A stretch of DNA of 64,000 bases from Methanoregulaceae archaeon (GCA_015660885.1 JACTUB010000001.1:1-64000); one strand, 5' to 3'; shown: positions 53,704 through 63,425, numbered from the stretch's first letter. Notes: generated by a model not told the origin, from the sequence alone. A program made the numbers and translations.

Positions 53704-54941
53704 ACATGGAATGCTGTCGATCCTGTGGAAGACAACTGCCCTCGCCGTTTCTGGACCTGGGCAATTCCCCCCTGTCCAACGCTTATCTTTCAGAAAAGAA
53801 TATCCACCAGCCAGAAGTATATTACCCGCTCGAGGTCTATTATTGCCCTCATTGCCATCTCGTTCAGCTGGATGAATTCGAAACACCGGAACATATTTTT
53901 TCAACGGACTATGCCTATTTCTCATCCTATTCGTCCAGCTGGCTGGCGCACTGCAAGTCTTATGTGGATATGATGGTGGAACGGTTCGGGTTGAACAAAA
54001 AATCTCTGGTGATGGAGATCGCAAGCAATGATGGATATCTCCTTCAGTATTTTAAAAAGTATAGTATTCCGGTACAGGGAGTTGAGCCGGCAAAAAATAC
54101 TGCCGGGGTTGCTATAGGTAAAGGCATACCAACTGATATTATCTTTTTTAATACCGCGTATGCATTGGAGAGGGCAAAGACTTCGCATCTGGCGGATCTG
54201 ATAATTGGTAACAACGTCCTTGCTCATAACCCAAACCTGAATGATTTTGTCGAGGGACTACGTATCGCATTGAAGCCACAGGGTATTATTACCATGGAAT
54301 TTCCCCATCTTATGAAACTGATGGAGAACAACCAGTTTGATACGATCTACCAGGAGCATTACTCATATCTCTCCCTTCATGCCGTACAGTTCCTGTTCAA
54401 GACACACCATCTTGACATATTCGATGTCGATGAACTGCCGACCCATGGGGGATCACTCCGGATTTATGCAAAACATGAGCGCAATACCACCAGGGAAATT
54501 TCGGATCGGGTGATCAGACTATCTGAACGAGAAAAGAAAGCCGGGTTGCTCGACTGTTATGCTTATGACCGGTTCCGGCAGAAAGTTGAAGGTACGAAAA
54601 GGTCGCTGCTCAAGTGCCTGATCGGTATTAAAAACGAAGGGAAAACGATTGTAGGCTATGGAGCCCCTGCAAAGGGAAACACCCTCCTGAATTACTGCGG
54701 GATCCGAATGGATTTTCTCACGTATACGGTTGATGCAAATCCCCGGAAACAGGATCACTTCCTGCCCGGTACCCACGTTCCCATCAGACATCCGGACCAG
54801 ATTAAGATCGACAAACCCGAGTATGTCCTGATTCTGCCGTGGAACATTAAAGAGGAGATCATGGCTCAACTATCCTATGTCCACGAGTGGGGGGGGAAAT
54901 TTATTATTCCGATTCCCGATGTTCAGGTGATCGAGGCATGA
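53700..54941 (+). CDS. NDP-sugar C-methyltransferase (TylCIII-like)
   Basis: A 413-residue three-domain protein. The N-terminal zinc domain has CCRSCGRQL-S-FLDLGNSPLSNAYL with further CPHC; a SAM domain follows with MEIASNDGYLLQYF and VEPAKNTAG, then the characteristic C-terminal domain with GYGAPAKGNTLLNYCGI. This is the architecture of 3-C-methyltransferases acting on NDP-4-keto-6-deoxysugars. GTG 53700 overlaps the rfbG stop; ATG 53706 is the alternative. Its placement between the CDP-dehydratase and a 3,5-epimerase suggests C-3 methylation of a CDP-keto sugar. Confidence 0.9.
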   Translation: MNMECCRSCGRQLPSPFLDLGNSPLSNAYLSEKNIHQPEVYYPLEVYYCPHCHLVQLDEFETPEHIFSTDYAYFSSYSSSWLAHCKSYVDMMVERFGLNKKSLVMEIASNDGYLLQYFKKYSIPVQGVEPAKNTAGVAIGKGIPTDIIFFNTAYALERAKTSHLADLIIGNNVLAHNPNLNDFVEGLRIALKPQGIITMEFPHLMKLMENNQFDTIYQEHYSYLSLHAVQFLFKTHHLDIFDVDELPTHGGSLRIYAKHERNTTREISDRVIRLSEREKKAGLLDCYAYDRFRQKVEGTKRSLLKCLIGIKNEGKTIVGYGAPAKGNTLLNYCGIRMDFLTYTVDANPRKQDHFLPGTHVPIRHPDQIKIDKPEYVLILPWNIKEEIMAQLSYVHEWGGKFIIPIPDVQVIEA

Positions 54942-55468
54942 TCTTTACCGAGACGAAGATCAAGGGTGCATTTATTATTGAACCGGAACTTCTTGAGGAT
55001 GAACGCGGTTTTTTTGCCCGGTCGTTCTCTCAGGAGGAATTTCAGAAATATGGCCTTGAAACAGATATTGTCCAGTGTAATATTTCTTATAACAAGAAAA
55101 AAGGGACGCTGAGGGGGATGCATTACCAGGTTCCACCATTTGAAGAGGCGAAGATAGTTTCCTGTACCAGAGGATCGATCTATGATGTTGTAGTAGATCT
55201 GCGGAGAGATTCCCCAACATATCGACAATGGTACGCGGAGAAATTATGCGCTGATTCATACCGGGCTCTCTACATCCCAAAAGGCTGTGCACATGGTTTC
55301 CAGACGCTTGAAGACAATTGTATTGTATACTATCAGATGGGAGAGTACTATCATCCTGAATGTGCAAGGGGTATGCAATGGAATGATCCGTCAATAGGGA
55401 TTGTCTGGCCGGTTCCAGTCATGATTATATCCGAAAAAGATAGAAACTACCGGGATTTTAACGCATGA
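54938..55468 (+). CDS. NDP-4-keto-6-deoxysugar 3,5- (or 5-) epimerase, RmlC-like
   Basis: A 176-residue cupin counted from ATG 54938, overlapping the stop of the previous gene (ATGA). RmlC features: IIEPELLEDERGFFARSF, the catalytic His in GTLRGMHYQ, VVVDLRRDSPTY, and IPKGCAHGFQTLEDN. It should epimerise C5 (and perhaps C3) of the keto sugar. The dTDP enzyme annotation is not supported by context, since the cassette starts from CDP-glucose. Confidence 0.9.
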   Translation: MIFTETKIKGAFIIEPELLEDERGFFARSFSQEEFQKYGLETDIVQCNISYNKKKGTLRGMHYQVPPFEEAKIVSCTRGSIYDVVVDLRRDSPTYRQWYAEKLCADSYRALYIPKGCAHGFQTLEDNCIVYYQMGEYYHPECARGMQWNDPSIGIVWPVPVMIISEKDRNYRDFNA

Positions 55469-56400
55469 AACAGGTTCTTCTCACAGGTGCAACCGGTTTC
55501 ATTGGTAGACAAGCCATATTGCCACTTGTCGAGAGGGGATTCGATGTTCATTGTATCTATCGAACGACAAAGTCTGCAATCATTTCTGATGAAAAAAATA
55601 TAACGTGGCACCAGGCAGATCTTTTGAATAGAAATGATGTTAAAAAATTATTTGACTCTGTTTCGCCTCTATATTTACTTCATTTTGCATGGAATGTTAC
55701 ACCGGGAACATATCTCGAATCAATTAACAATTTTGACTGGCTTATTTCAAGCCTGAACCTTCTCCATGAATTTGCTGAATCCGGAGGAACAAGAGTGATA
55801 TGTGCTGGAACCTGTTTTGAATATGATCTGCGGTATGGATATTGTACTGAAAATTTAACTCCAACAGTACCGACCACGTATTATGGTTCATGCAAATATC
55901 AGCTTCAGTCAATTGGGGAAAAGTATGCAGAAAAAGCGGGTCTTGATTTTGCATGGGGGCGAATCTTCTACCCATACGGACCTTATGAATATCCTATGCG
56001 ACTTGTTCCCTCGGTGATTCAATCACTCTTAAACTATGAAACAGCGAAATGTACACACGGAAATCAGATCCGGGATTTTCTGCATGTTGCGGATGTTGCC
56101 GATGCTTTTGTAACACTCCTTGATTCAAAGATAACCGGTGTTGTCAATATAGGATCTGGAGAACCAGTCTCAATCAAAGAACTTGTAATGCAGATTGCCA
56201 CATTTCTCGAGAAGGGTGATGATATTCGATTGGGAGCCCTCTCTGCACGGAAAAATGAACCCCCGTTTATTGTCGCTGACATAACTCGCCTGCAAAAAGA
56301 AGTCCGATGGTGTCCGAAATTTTCTCTTGAAGAGGGCATTAAGGATACCATATCTTGGTGGAAAAATAAAGGGAATTGTGATAATCCAAAAAGAAAATGA
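55465..56400 (+). CDS. NAD(P)-dependent sugar 4-reductase/epimerase
   Basis: A 311-residue SDR with VLLTGATGFIGRQAILPLV, LLHFAWNVTPG, catalytic CAGTCFEYD and YYGSCKYQL (Tyr/Lys present), and VNIGSGEPVSIKEL. It probably reduces the C4 ketone to give the final CDP-6-deoxysugar, the role played by abequose or tyvelose synthases in related clusters. The ATG overlaps the epimerase stop (ATGA). Confidence 0.87.
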   Translation: MKQVLLTGATGFIGRQAILPLVERGFDVHCIYRTTKSAIISDEKNITWHQADLLNRNDVKKLFDSVSPLYLLHFAWNVTPGTYLESINNFDWLISSLNLLHEFAESGGTRVICAGTCFEYDLRYGYCTENLTPTVPTTYYGSCKYQLQSIGEKYAEKAGLDFAWGRIFYPYGPYEYPMRLVPSVIQSLLNYETAKCTHGNQIRDFLHVADVADAFVTLLDSKITGVVNIGSGEPVSIKELVMQIATFLEKGDDIRLGALSARKNEPPFIVADITRLQKEVRWCPKFSLEEGIKDTISWWKNKGNCDNPKRK

Positions 56401-56421
56401 AAGAATAATTCGAGGAGACTC

Positions 56422-57156
56422 ATGGACAAAATCGAAGAATTCCAAATGGAATGTGCAGATCGTGTAAATAGTTATAGGTCTGACAAACAGTTACAAAGAA
56501 CATCAAAAGCTTTTCTCGAAGAAAGCATACGAACGAAATATTCCTATAACTTCTCCTGGATGGGACGACCTATTATTCAGTATCCACAGGATATCATTGC
56601 GATGCAGGAGATCATCTGGAACGTAAAGCCGGATCTCGTCATAGAAACCGGTATTGCACATGGAGGATCCTTGATATTTTATGCTTCGATGCTCGAGTTG
56701 CTTGGGGGGGAAGGTAATGTACTCGGTATCGACATTGATATAAGGGAACACAACCGCCAGGAGATTGAAAACCATCCGATGCTTAAACGAATAACGATGA
56801 TTGAAGGTTCAAGTGTGGATAAAAGTGTGGTTGAAAAGGTTCACAAATATGCACAAGGGAAAAAACGAGTGCTGGTATGCCTCGATTCCCTGCACACGCA
56901 AGATCATGTATTACAGGAACTTGAAGCATATTCCTCGCTTGTAACAAGAGGGAGCTATTGTGTGGTCTTTGATACAATTGTTGAAGATTTGCCTGATGAA
57001 TACTCCACAAATCGCCCATGGGGTAAGGGGAATAATCCGAAAACTGCTGTGTGGAAGTTTCTGAAAAGTACTGATCGGTTCGTGATTGATAAAGTGATTG
57101 AAAATAAATTGTTGATCACCGCTTGCCCAGATGGCTATTTGAAGTGCTTGCAATAA
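56422..57156 (+). CDS. CmcI-family SAM methyltransferase (cephalosporin hydroxylase-like)
   Basis: A 244-residue protein with SWMGRPIIQYPQDIIAMQEIIW, DLVIETGIAHGGSLIFYASM (SAM-binding glycine motif) and VLVCLDSLHTQDHVLQELEAY with acidic/His residues for metal. Despite the family name, these are O-methyltransferases in most sugar clusters. It lies 21 bases behind the reductase, so an O-methyl group on the CDP-sugar or on the transferred residue is plausible. Confidence 0.87.
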   Translation: MDKIEEFQMECADRVNSYRSDKQLQRTSKAFLEESIRTKYSYNFSWMGRPIIQYPQDIIAMQEIIWNVKPDLVIETGIAHGGSLIFYASMLELLGGEGNVLGIDIDIREHNRQEIENHPMLKRITMIEGSSVDKSVVEKVHKYAQGKKRVLVCLDSLHTQDHVLQELEAYSSLVTRGSYCVVFDTIVEDLPDEYSTNRPWGKGNNPKTAVWKFLKSTDRFVIDKVIENKLLITACPDGYLKCLQ

Positions 57157-57269
57157 ATAGTCATCCGGTTAGCAAAGATCGGTTTGTATGGTCGGGAAAT
57201 CCTTCATACCACAAATTGAATCTAGTTGATGCAAAGTAAGAGTCTGAAAATATAACTTCTTTATAAATA

Positions 57270-58553
57270 TCATATTTTTTTTTCAATTCGGTTAAACTTA
57301 CGGTATAATGCAAAATCGTTATACAATTTTTTTATTAAATATCCGGAATTAACATTAGTTATTTCCAAATCTTCAGGATAATGGCTATATTTTAAAAATT
57401 CTGTTGCATCAAATACATTCAAAATATCAAAATTTCTTAGATTTATTTCAATAGTTTCATTAAATAGTAAATTTTTATATTTCGAATATTCACCAAAAAA
57501 TTTTGAGATAATTTGTTTAATTTTCAATTTATTTTTAGAAATTACTTTTTTGCGATATTCAATTTCAATCCAATCCATTAATTCAGGGCTCTTGATGCAT
57601 TTCGATTTTATCTTGTTAAAATCTTCATTCCCCTTTTGAGGAATATTTGTTATTTCTTGAATACAATTTTTTATAAATTTTGTATAATCAAGAGCATCTT
57701 CTTCATCAGGAAATAATATGTCTTTTGCATGGTAATAAGAATCAGCAATAATTGCTGGCAATACATTGACTGATGGAACGTTTATATGCCATATGAATCC
57801 TGCCTTTTCATTCAGACTAGTAAAATCCTCTTTAATATTAGAATTTTGGTTGGTATACAGCTGAGCTGCCCCATTACTAGATTTTGAAAGACCTGCAATA
57901 CTCAGCGGGGTGTTCAGCGATAAATATTTTTTTACATTTTTTGCTATTACAAATCCAGAGTAAATATCAGGCGATTGTGAATTAAAAAATGTACCGTTTT
58001 TTTCTTTTATGTCTTTCAAAACACTATTATGCACCGCAGAATTGTATAGCATCGGCAGTGTTTTATAATGAAGTTCATAATTGGCAACTTTTTTTATTAT
58101 TTCTATAGAATCAAATTCAGTAAAACCATTATTAACGGGAATATACATTTTACCCGCGACGTTTTTTATAAAAAAATCAGGCCAATAATATAATATCCAA
58201 TCCCATCGTATGACACGTTCATTTGTTGAATCAATTACTTTTTGGAGAAGTGACAATGAATTAAACAATAAGCCATCGTCATCACCAATAAGAATAACAT
58301 AATCTCCTTTAGTGTGCGAAATTGCAAATTCCCAATTTTCACTCATGGCGAGTGCCCGATTTGTTCTCATAAAAATAATTCTATCATCGTTAAATTTTTC
58401 CACCACTTCTTGAGTATCATGAGTGCTAAAATTATCAGAGATAATTATTTCAAAGTCTTCAAAATCTTGATTAAGGCAGGTTTTTATGGCATATTGCAAT
58501 GTTTCTGCGCGATTTCGCGTCGGTATTACAATACTGAATTTTGGATTAGACAT
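57270..58553 (-). CDS. GT2 family glycosyltransferase
   Basis: A 427-residue, very AT-rich gene in opposite orientation to its neighbours. The N-terminal GT-A domain shows FSIVIPTRNRAETLQYAI, EIIISDNFSTHDT and the DxD region LIGDDDGL. The C-terminal ~170 residues have no recognised domain. It could add a sugar to the glycan made by the surrounding genes. Orientation and composition suggest separate acquisition. Confidence 0.85.
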   Translation of the reverse strand: MSNPKFSIVIPTRNRAETLQYAIKTCLNQDFEDFEIIISDNFSTHDTQEVVEKFNDDRIIFMRTNRALAMSENWEFAISHTKGDYVILIGDDDGLLFNSLSLLQKVIDSTNERVIRWDWILYYWPDFFIKNVAGKMYIPVNNGFTEFDSIEIIKKVANYELHYKTLPMLYNSAVHNSVLKDIKEKNGTFFNSQSPDIYSGFVIAKNVKKYLSLNTPLSIAGLSKSSNGAAQLYTNQNSNIKEDFTSLNEKAGFIWHINVPSVNVLPAIIADSYYHAKDILFPDEEDALDYTKFIKNCIQEITNIPQKGNEDFNKIKSKCIKSPELMDWIEIEYRKKVISKNKLKIKQIISKFFGEYSKYKNLLFNETIEINLRNFDILNVFDATEFLKYSHYPEDLEITNVNSGYLIKKLYNDFALYRKFNRIEKKI

Positions 58554-58719
58554 TTATATTATCTATAATGTTATAAATGAATAAAAGTTAGGCTAATGAT
58601 ATAGCTGCATTTAATCGCTTATCAAGGCTTGAAGTTATTCAGAATAGTTAAATCAACTTTCCGAAATTCTTAATTAGAATTGAAAAATTAGGACAATATT
58701 CAAAAAGAGAATACTTCAC

Positions 58720-59895
58720 ATGAAACTCCTCTACGATCACCAGATCTTCTACCGCCAAAATTACGGCGGGGTGAGCCGTTACTTCTGCGAGTTGATGAAT
58801 CAGTTCTCGACAGATCCGGACATAAGTTTTATTCTGCCACTTCGGTTTGTACAAAATGATAATTTATCTCAATTCCCTCAGTTGGATAAATTCTGGTCAG
58901 GAAGATACAACGAACTCTATAACAATTATTTTGTTTCATCGCTTCAGAAAAAAATTCGTTTTAATGCATTGAATTTTGGATTAAATTTTCTTATCAATAA
59001 TCGAGACGAATCTATCCGATTATTAAAAAAACAGGATTTTGACGTATTCCATCCAACATACTACGAGCCCTATTTCCTGAAATATCTCCAGAAAAAATCC
59101 TATGTTTTAACGGTTTATGATATGATACATGAATATTTTCCCAACTATTTCAAAACCAATGATCAAACCAGGGTTTGGAAAAAACAACTGATTGAGAATG
59201 CCGGAGTTGTTATTGCAATATCCGAGAATACCAAGCAGGATATTGTAAAATTCACAACTGTAGATCCGAACCGAATTCATGTTATTTACCTCGGAAATCC
59301 TTTTGAACGCATAAGCAGCCCCGCACAGGTCATCCCTTCTTCAGATCGTCCTGTATTTGGAAAACCCTACCTGTTATTCGTGGGGGGCAGATCCGCTTAC
59401 AAAAATTTTAATTTTTTTATCGGATCTGTTGCAGAAATGTTATGCAAAAATGATGGATTACATGTAGTGTGTGCGGGATCGTCACCATTTACACGTAACG
59501 AAAAACAGTTTTTAAAAAATCTGAATATACTCGATAGAGTACACCAGGTAAAAATTAACGATACAATTTTGAAAAATTTATATAAAAACGCACAGGCTTT
59601 TATTTTTCCTTCACTCTATGAAGGATTCGGACTTCCGGTTCTGGAAGCGTTTTCCTGCGGTTGTCCCGCAGTAATAAGTAATTCCAGTTCATTGCCTGAA
59701 ATTGGAAGGGAAGGTGCAATTTATTTCGACCCCGGGGATAGAAAATCAATTATTTCAGCTCTGGAAACAGTTTTGTATGATGAAAAATACCGGGAGGATT
59801 TGATCAAAAAGGGATATGGCCGTTTGAAAGATTTTTCATGGGAACTCACCGCATTTAAAACCAAAAAAATTTACGAGTATTTGATGAACCACTGA
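58720..59895 (+). CDS. GT4 family glycosyltransferase
   Basis: A 391-residue GT-B enzyme. N-terminal MKLLYDHQIFYRQNYGGVSRYF with the glycine loop; LFVGGRSAYKNF and the E-x7-E element in FPSLYEGFGLPVLEAFSCGC then PAVISNSSSLPE in the C-terminal lobe. Length is normal. It starts 166 bases from the divergent GT2 gene, leaving room for promoters on both sides. Donor unknown. Confidence 0.9.
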   Translation: MKLLYDHQIFYRQNYGGVSRYFCELMNQFSTDPDISFILPLRFVQNDNLSQFPQLDKFWSGRYNELYNNYFVSSLQKKIRFNALNFGLNFLINNRDESIRLLKKQDFDVFHPTYYEPYFLKYLQKKSYVLTVYDMIHEYFPNYFKTNDQTRVWKKQLIENAGVVIAISENTKQDIVKFTTVDPNRIHVIYLGNPFERISSPAQVIPSSDRPVFGKPYLLFVGGRSAYKNFNFFIGSVAEMLCKNDGLHVVCAGSSPFTRNEKQFLKNLNILDRVHQVKINDTILKNLYKNAQAFIFPSLYEGFGLPVLEAFSCGCPAVISNSSSLPEIGREGAIYFDPGDRKSIISALETVLYDEKYREDLIKKGYGRLKDFSWELTAFKTKKIYEYLMNH

Positions 59896-60025
59896 CTATT
59901 GAACTTTTCAGGTTTTTTTCCGGATTTAAATACTGAAAACAAAGGATTATCCCGAAATTTCGGTTTTGCACCTTGTCGGAATACTCTTCACCCATTACAT
60001 CACACAATATTCCGGAAAAACAATC

Positions 60026-60928
60026 ATGCTTACCATCTTCACCATCCCAAAACCCTTTATTGGCCATATTGGCGTCATACAGAGAAACGCTGTCATGAGC
60101 TGGCTCAATCTGATCCCGAAATGCGAGATCATTCTTTTCGGGAATGAGACGGGGATCCAGGAAATTGCACAAGAACTTGGGATCAGGCATGTGCCAGATA
60201 TCCGAAAAAACGAATATGGAACACCTTTTCTTGATGATGTTTTCAACCACGCTCAGAAAATAGCACATCACGACATACTCTGCTATTGCAACGCGGACAT
60301 AATTTTTTTTAATGAACTTATAGAAGCGGTAAAAAAAATATCGGTCAGAGAGTATCTTATGGTTGGAGAACGATGGGACGTAGACGTAACAACCCCCATC
60401 GATACCTCTCGTGAAAACTGGGCAGCGGAATTTCTCGTTTTTGCACGGGAGCATCATACAGTCCAGAATTTTCCGGGAATGGATTATTTTATTTTCCCAA
60501 AAGGTATACTCAATGAATTCCCTCCTTTCGTCGTAGGACGCAGGGGGTGGGATAACTGGCTCATTTACCACGTGCGGAAGAGACGGATACCTGTAATCGA
60601 TGCAACATCGGTTGTGCACGTAATCCACCAGAACCACTCCTATGTGCATGTCCCGCAAAAAGAGGGGACACGGTGGGAAGGGCCGGAATCATGGAATAAT
60701 GTCAAGCTGGTCAAAAACCGTCAGATATACTTGTGGGAACTTGCGGACAGCGATTGGGTACTCACTCCGGAAGGTTTGAAAAAGAAACCGTTCTCCCTGC
60801 GGACAATTGAACAGGATCTCATCCTTTCAACACCGGAAAAATTTCATATGTTTCTCGAACCATTTTATCGGTTAGGGCACCTGACAAAATTTGGATACCT
60901 GAAATTATCTGAGCATTTTAAAAGATAA
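60026..60928 (+). CDS. Glycosyltransferase-like protein (GT-A type)
   Basis: A 300-residue protein counted from ATG 60026 (MLTIFTIPKPFIGHIGVIQR); a TTG at 59966 would add 20 residues. IPKPF-G--G-IQRNAV-SW-NL, LFGNETG, ILCYCNADIIF (DxD-like Ala-Asp metal site) and FPGMDYFIFPKG resemble glycosyltransferase-like proteins often found beside capsule genes. The pattern W-N--L----RRI--IDAT extends through the middle. It may transfer a sugar to the glycan, but the family is less well defined than its neighbours. Confidence 0.75.
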   Translation: MLTIFTIPKPFIGHIGVIQRNAVMSWLNLIPKCEIILFGNETGIQEIAQELGIRHVPDIRKNEYGTPFLDDVFNHAQKIAHHDILCYCNADIIFFNELIEAVKKISVREYLMVGERWDVDVTTPIDTSRENWAAEFLVFAREHHTVQNFPGMDYFIFPKGILNEFPPFVVGRRGWDNWLIYHVRKRRIPVIDATSVVHVIHQNHSYVHVPQKEGTRWEGPESWNNVKLVKNRQIYLWELADSDWVLTPEGLKKKPFSLRTIEQDLILSTPEKFHMFLEPFYRLGHLTKFGYLKLSEHFKR

Positions 60929-61044
60929 TCAATATTCAACGGATTATTTTCGGTAATTAATTGTGCTTTTCCCAACTATTTTTCCAATAAGTTCACTATA
61001 ATTTTTAAACCCATTATTTCCACTATTAAATCTGAATATGCCCA
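60929..61044. other. Intergenic stretch next to a glycosyltransferase remnant
   Basis: About 115 bases, AT-rich, no supported frame. Together with the remnant and the following 85 bases it fills the 338-base gap between the convergent glycan genes. Confidence 0.4.
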
Positions 61045-61181
61045 TGTTGTTTGGGAAAGGATCAAGGAAGAAAAGGATCTCATGGGGGCCACTATAATAT
61101 TTCAAACACCTTTTCAATCCCCTGCAAAAATGGATGGATGTTAGTCTCTTCGAGGTAGACGGGTACTACCATTGAAAAACA
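61045..61181 (-). pseudogene. Fragment of a GT2 polyprenyl-phosphate glycosyltransferase gene
   Basis: On the minus strand 61172-61092 encodes MVVPVYLEETNIHPFLQGIE followed by KVFEIL and a stop, and after a shift of frame 61087 downward gives PHEILFFLDP. These align with the N-terminus of the intact GT2 at 15819 (IIVPVYREETNIKPFLQ and PYEILFCLDPSP). No catalytic region follows. It is a decayed copy of that enzyme type. Confidence 0.75.
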
Positions 61182-61266
61182 GACTGGTTGTTGGTTGTTT
61201 AATGGTTTCAACCCTTTTTTTTCTGTTGCAACAAAACCACGATATTTTGATTGATCATTTTATAAG

Positions 61267-63312
61267 TCATGAAGGAATTAACAATGAATAATTTCCGTAC
61301 CCTATATTTTTTTTATAGGTGACATTATCGATGATTACCAGTTCTCCGATCTGAATTTTTTCATTGCCGTTCTTTACTGAAAAGATTACATCGGGCTTAA
61401 AATCTTTTAATGAATTATCTTGAGAATTTTTAGACGGATTATCGACATTTACATGTTCAATCCTCGGGAAGGACCCCGAAGCGTTTTCTAAAAGCATCCA
61501 TAATGGATATTCATAATCGTAAGGTGCACCGTCTTTGATATCCAATCCGATTTTTTCATATTTTTGTTCACTGATGTTTTTGGATAATACTATGAAGGGT
61601 TCCATTGCATTTCGGTTAGAATTAAAATATTGAGAATTGCGATCTCTCTCGAAAATACTTTGTGAGAATTCAGGAGGATTTCGATTAATTATCTCTGAAA
61701 TATTTTTCTCGATAAGTTTACTGATTGCGGGATAGGTGGGTTCTAATGTTTTATAACTGATTACAGGCTTTGTCTCATTGAGAACTATCCAGGGTATTGA
61801 GGTTATCAATAATATTATAATAATAAGATATGAAATTTTTTTATTGAGGCATTTTGATAAAATATACCCGACAAGGGGAGCAGACATTATAAAAAGGGGC
61901 AACTGGTAACGGATATTGTATTCATTATAATTAAAAAATAAACAGTATAAAATAAATGAGAATATAATACCTAGAATGTATTTACTAATATAAACATTTT
62001 TTATTTTTTTCCTAATTGTAAAAATCAAGATTATTAAAAGAGTTAACAAAATTAAAATTAAATGAATTGCATTTCCAGTATTATCTTCATTAAAATTCAA
62101 GCCCGGTTTTATGAATACTCCAAAGATAGCTGGCTTTACTGAAAAAATATTGTCAAAATTACTTACAATTGCATTAATAAAGAGGGATATATCTGAATTG
62201 AACGGGTAAATAAATTGTAAATGATCTCCCAAATTCCAGAAAATGTTTGTTATTAATTTCGGTAAAGAAAATTCTATGGTAACTAATCCTTGAGAGTTAC
62301 CTAAAACATTCCCAAAATATTCATAATTCCTGTAAAAATAAGGTGTACATAATGCCAAAAAGGATATTGGAATAGGTAATATTCGAATACACCAAAATGC
62401 AAACGATTTTTTGATGTTTGTAAAATCAAATTCTTTCACTATGCATATGATGAAAATAAAAATAAATGGAATTACATAAACATATGCAATTGGTTTGGTA
62501 TATATAGCCAAACTAAGACTGGTACCCACCAAAAATGAATACATCAATGAGGGATGATTTGTGAATTCATCAATAAAATAAACAAAACCTAAAATAAAAA
62601 ATCCCAGAACTAACTCATATTGTGTGGAAGATGCCTGGAGAATCAGCATCGGGATGGTTCCACAAATTATTATTGAGAATATTTGACAGGTGATCGATGG
62701 AGACAACTTTTTCGCTATTAATGAGACGAGAATTAAACATCCCAGCATACTAAAAAATTGGATAAAATTTGAGAGAGAATCTGTTCCTGATAATACCTGC
62801 AATTGCATTATCGCGATGGCTGCGAAAGGAGGATAATAAAATTGTGATTGTATATTGGTTGGAAAAACCTTTAAATTTTTATTTTGGATCCAATGCATTA
62901 TTCTGGCAACATTCGAAACCATTGAATCCCAATTACATGGCGGAGAGGTCCATGCAATTGTTGCGATGATTAGAATATTGACAATGAGAAATAACAGGAG
63001 GATTTTATCAATAATTGAAAGAGAGGGAAAGAAAATTTTTTTACAGCTCCACTTATTTTTTATTATGAGATACAGCAAAAGTCCAATACTTATGATAAAA
63101 AATATCAACCAAAATGATATGATTGCATTTACGGTGATAGCATTAAAAAAACTAAAAATTTCTGTTATTATCGATACAACGGAGGCAAGAAAAATTCCAG
63201 AAATTACTAATGCTTCTCTGAAATTTAATTCCGATTTTAAAATTTTTTGATTATACAGTATAAATGTTAAAATAATTATTGACAACAGCGGAAAAATTAT
63301 CCAGATTTGCAT
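61267..63312 (-). CDS. GT-C type membrane glycosyltransferase (PMT/ArnT-like)
   Basis: A 681-residue, very AT-rich gene. The protein has about 12 or more hydrophobic segments. After the third or fourth comes the extracytoplasmic loop TSPPCNWDSMVSNVARIMHW then FPTNIQSQFYYPPFA, which has the acidic residue and the Tyr-Pro-Pro pattern of GT39/GT83-like enzymes. The last ~160 residues are an extracytoplasmic domain. It would move a sugar from polyprenyl phosphate to a glycan or protein. It is transcribed away from the topoisomerase gene side, with AT-rich ends. Confidence 0.78.
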   Translation of the reverse strand: MQIWIIFPLLSIIILTFILYNQKILKSELNFREALVISGIFLASVVSIITEIFSFFNAITVNAIISFWLIFFIISIGLLLYLIIKNKWSCKKIFFPSLSIIDKILLLFLIVNILIIATIAWTSPPCNWDSMVSNVARIMHWIQNKNLKVFPTNIQSQFYYPPFAAIAIMQLQVLSGTDSLSNFIQFFSMLGCLILVSLIAKKLSPSITCQIFSIIICGTIPMLILQASSTQYELVLGFFILGFVYFIDEFTNHPSLMYSFLVGTSLSLAIYTKPIAYVYVIPFIFIFIICIVKEFDFTNIKKSFAFWCIRILPIPISFLALCTPYFYRNYEYFGNVLGNSQGLVTIEFSLPKLITNIFWNLGDHLQFIYPFNSDISLFINAIVSNFDNIFSVKPAIFGVFIKPGLNFNEDNTGNAIHLILILLTLLIILIFTIRKKIKNVYISKYILGIIFSFILYCLFFNYNEYNIRYQLPLFIMSAPLVGYILSKCLNKKISYLIIIILLITSIPWIVLNETKPVISYKTLEPTYPAISKLIEKNISEIINRNPPEFSQSIFERDRNSQYFNSNRNAMEPFIVLSKNISEQKYEKIGLDIKDGAPYDYEYPLWMLLENASGSFPRIEHVNVDNPSKNSQDNSLKDFKPDVIFSVKNGNEKIQIGELVIIDNVTYKKNIGYGNYSLLIPS

Positions 63313-63425
63313 TTAATTCACCATATTGTCAATGAAAGTTAGCAATACTAAGCCCCTAACATTTTTAGCGCAATATTCACTTCTAAACAGACAGGACAAT
63401 TATCAATTATTAATTGCACCAAGTT

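Noticed and set aside
54887..54937. Longer N-terminus of the RmlC-like epimerase
   Set aside because: The extra 17 residues lie in the end of the C-methyltransferase gene and are not part of the cupin; the ATG at 54938 makes the typical ATGA overlap.
59855..60658. Minus-strand open frame of 267 codons opposite the glycosyltransferase-like gene at 60026
   Set aside because: It is antisense to a gene with clear family patterns, has no recognisable domain and mirrors the codon structure of the plus-strand gene.
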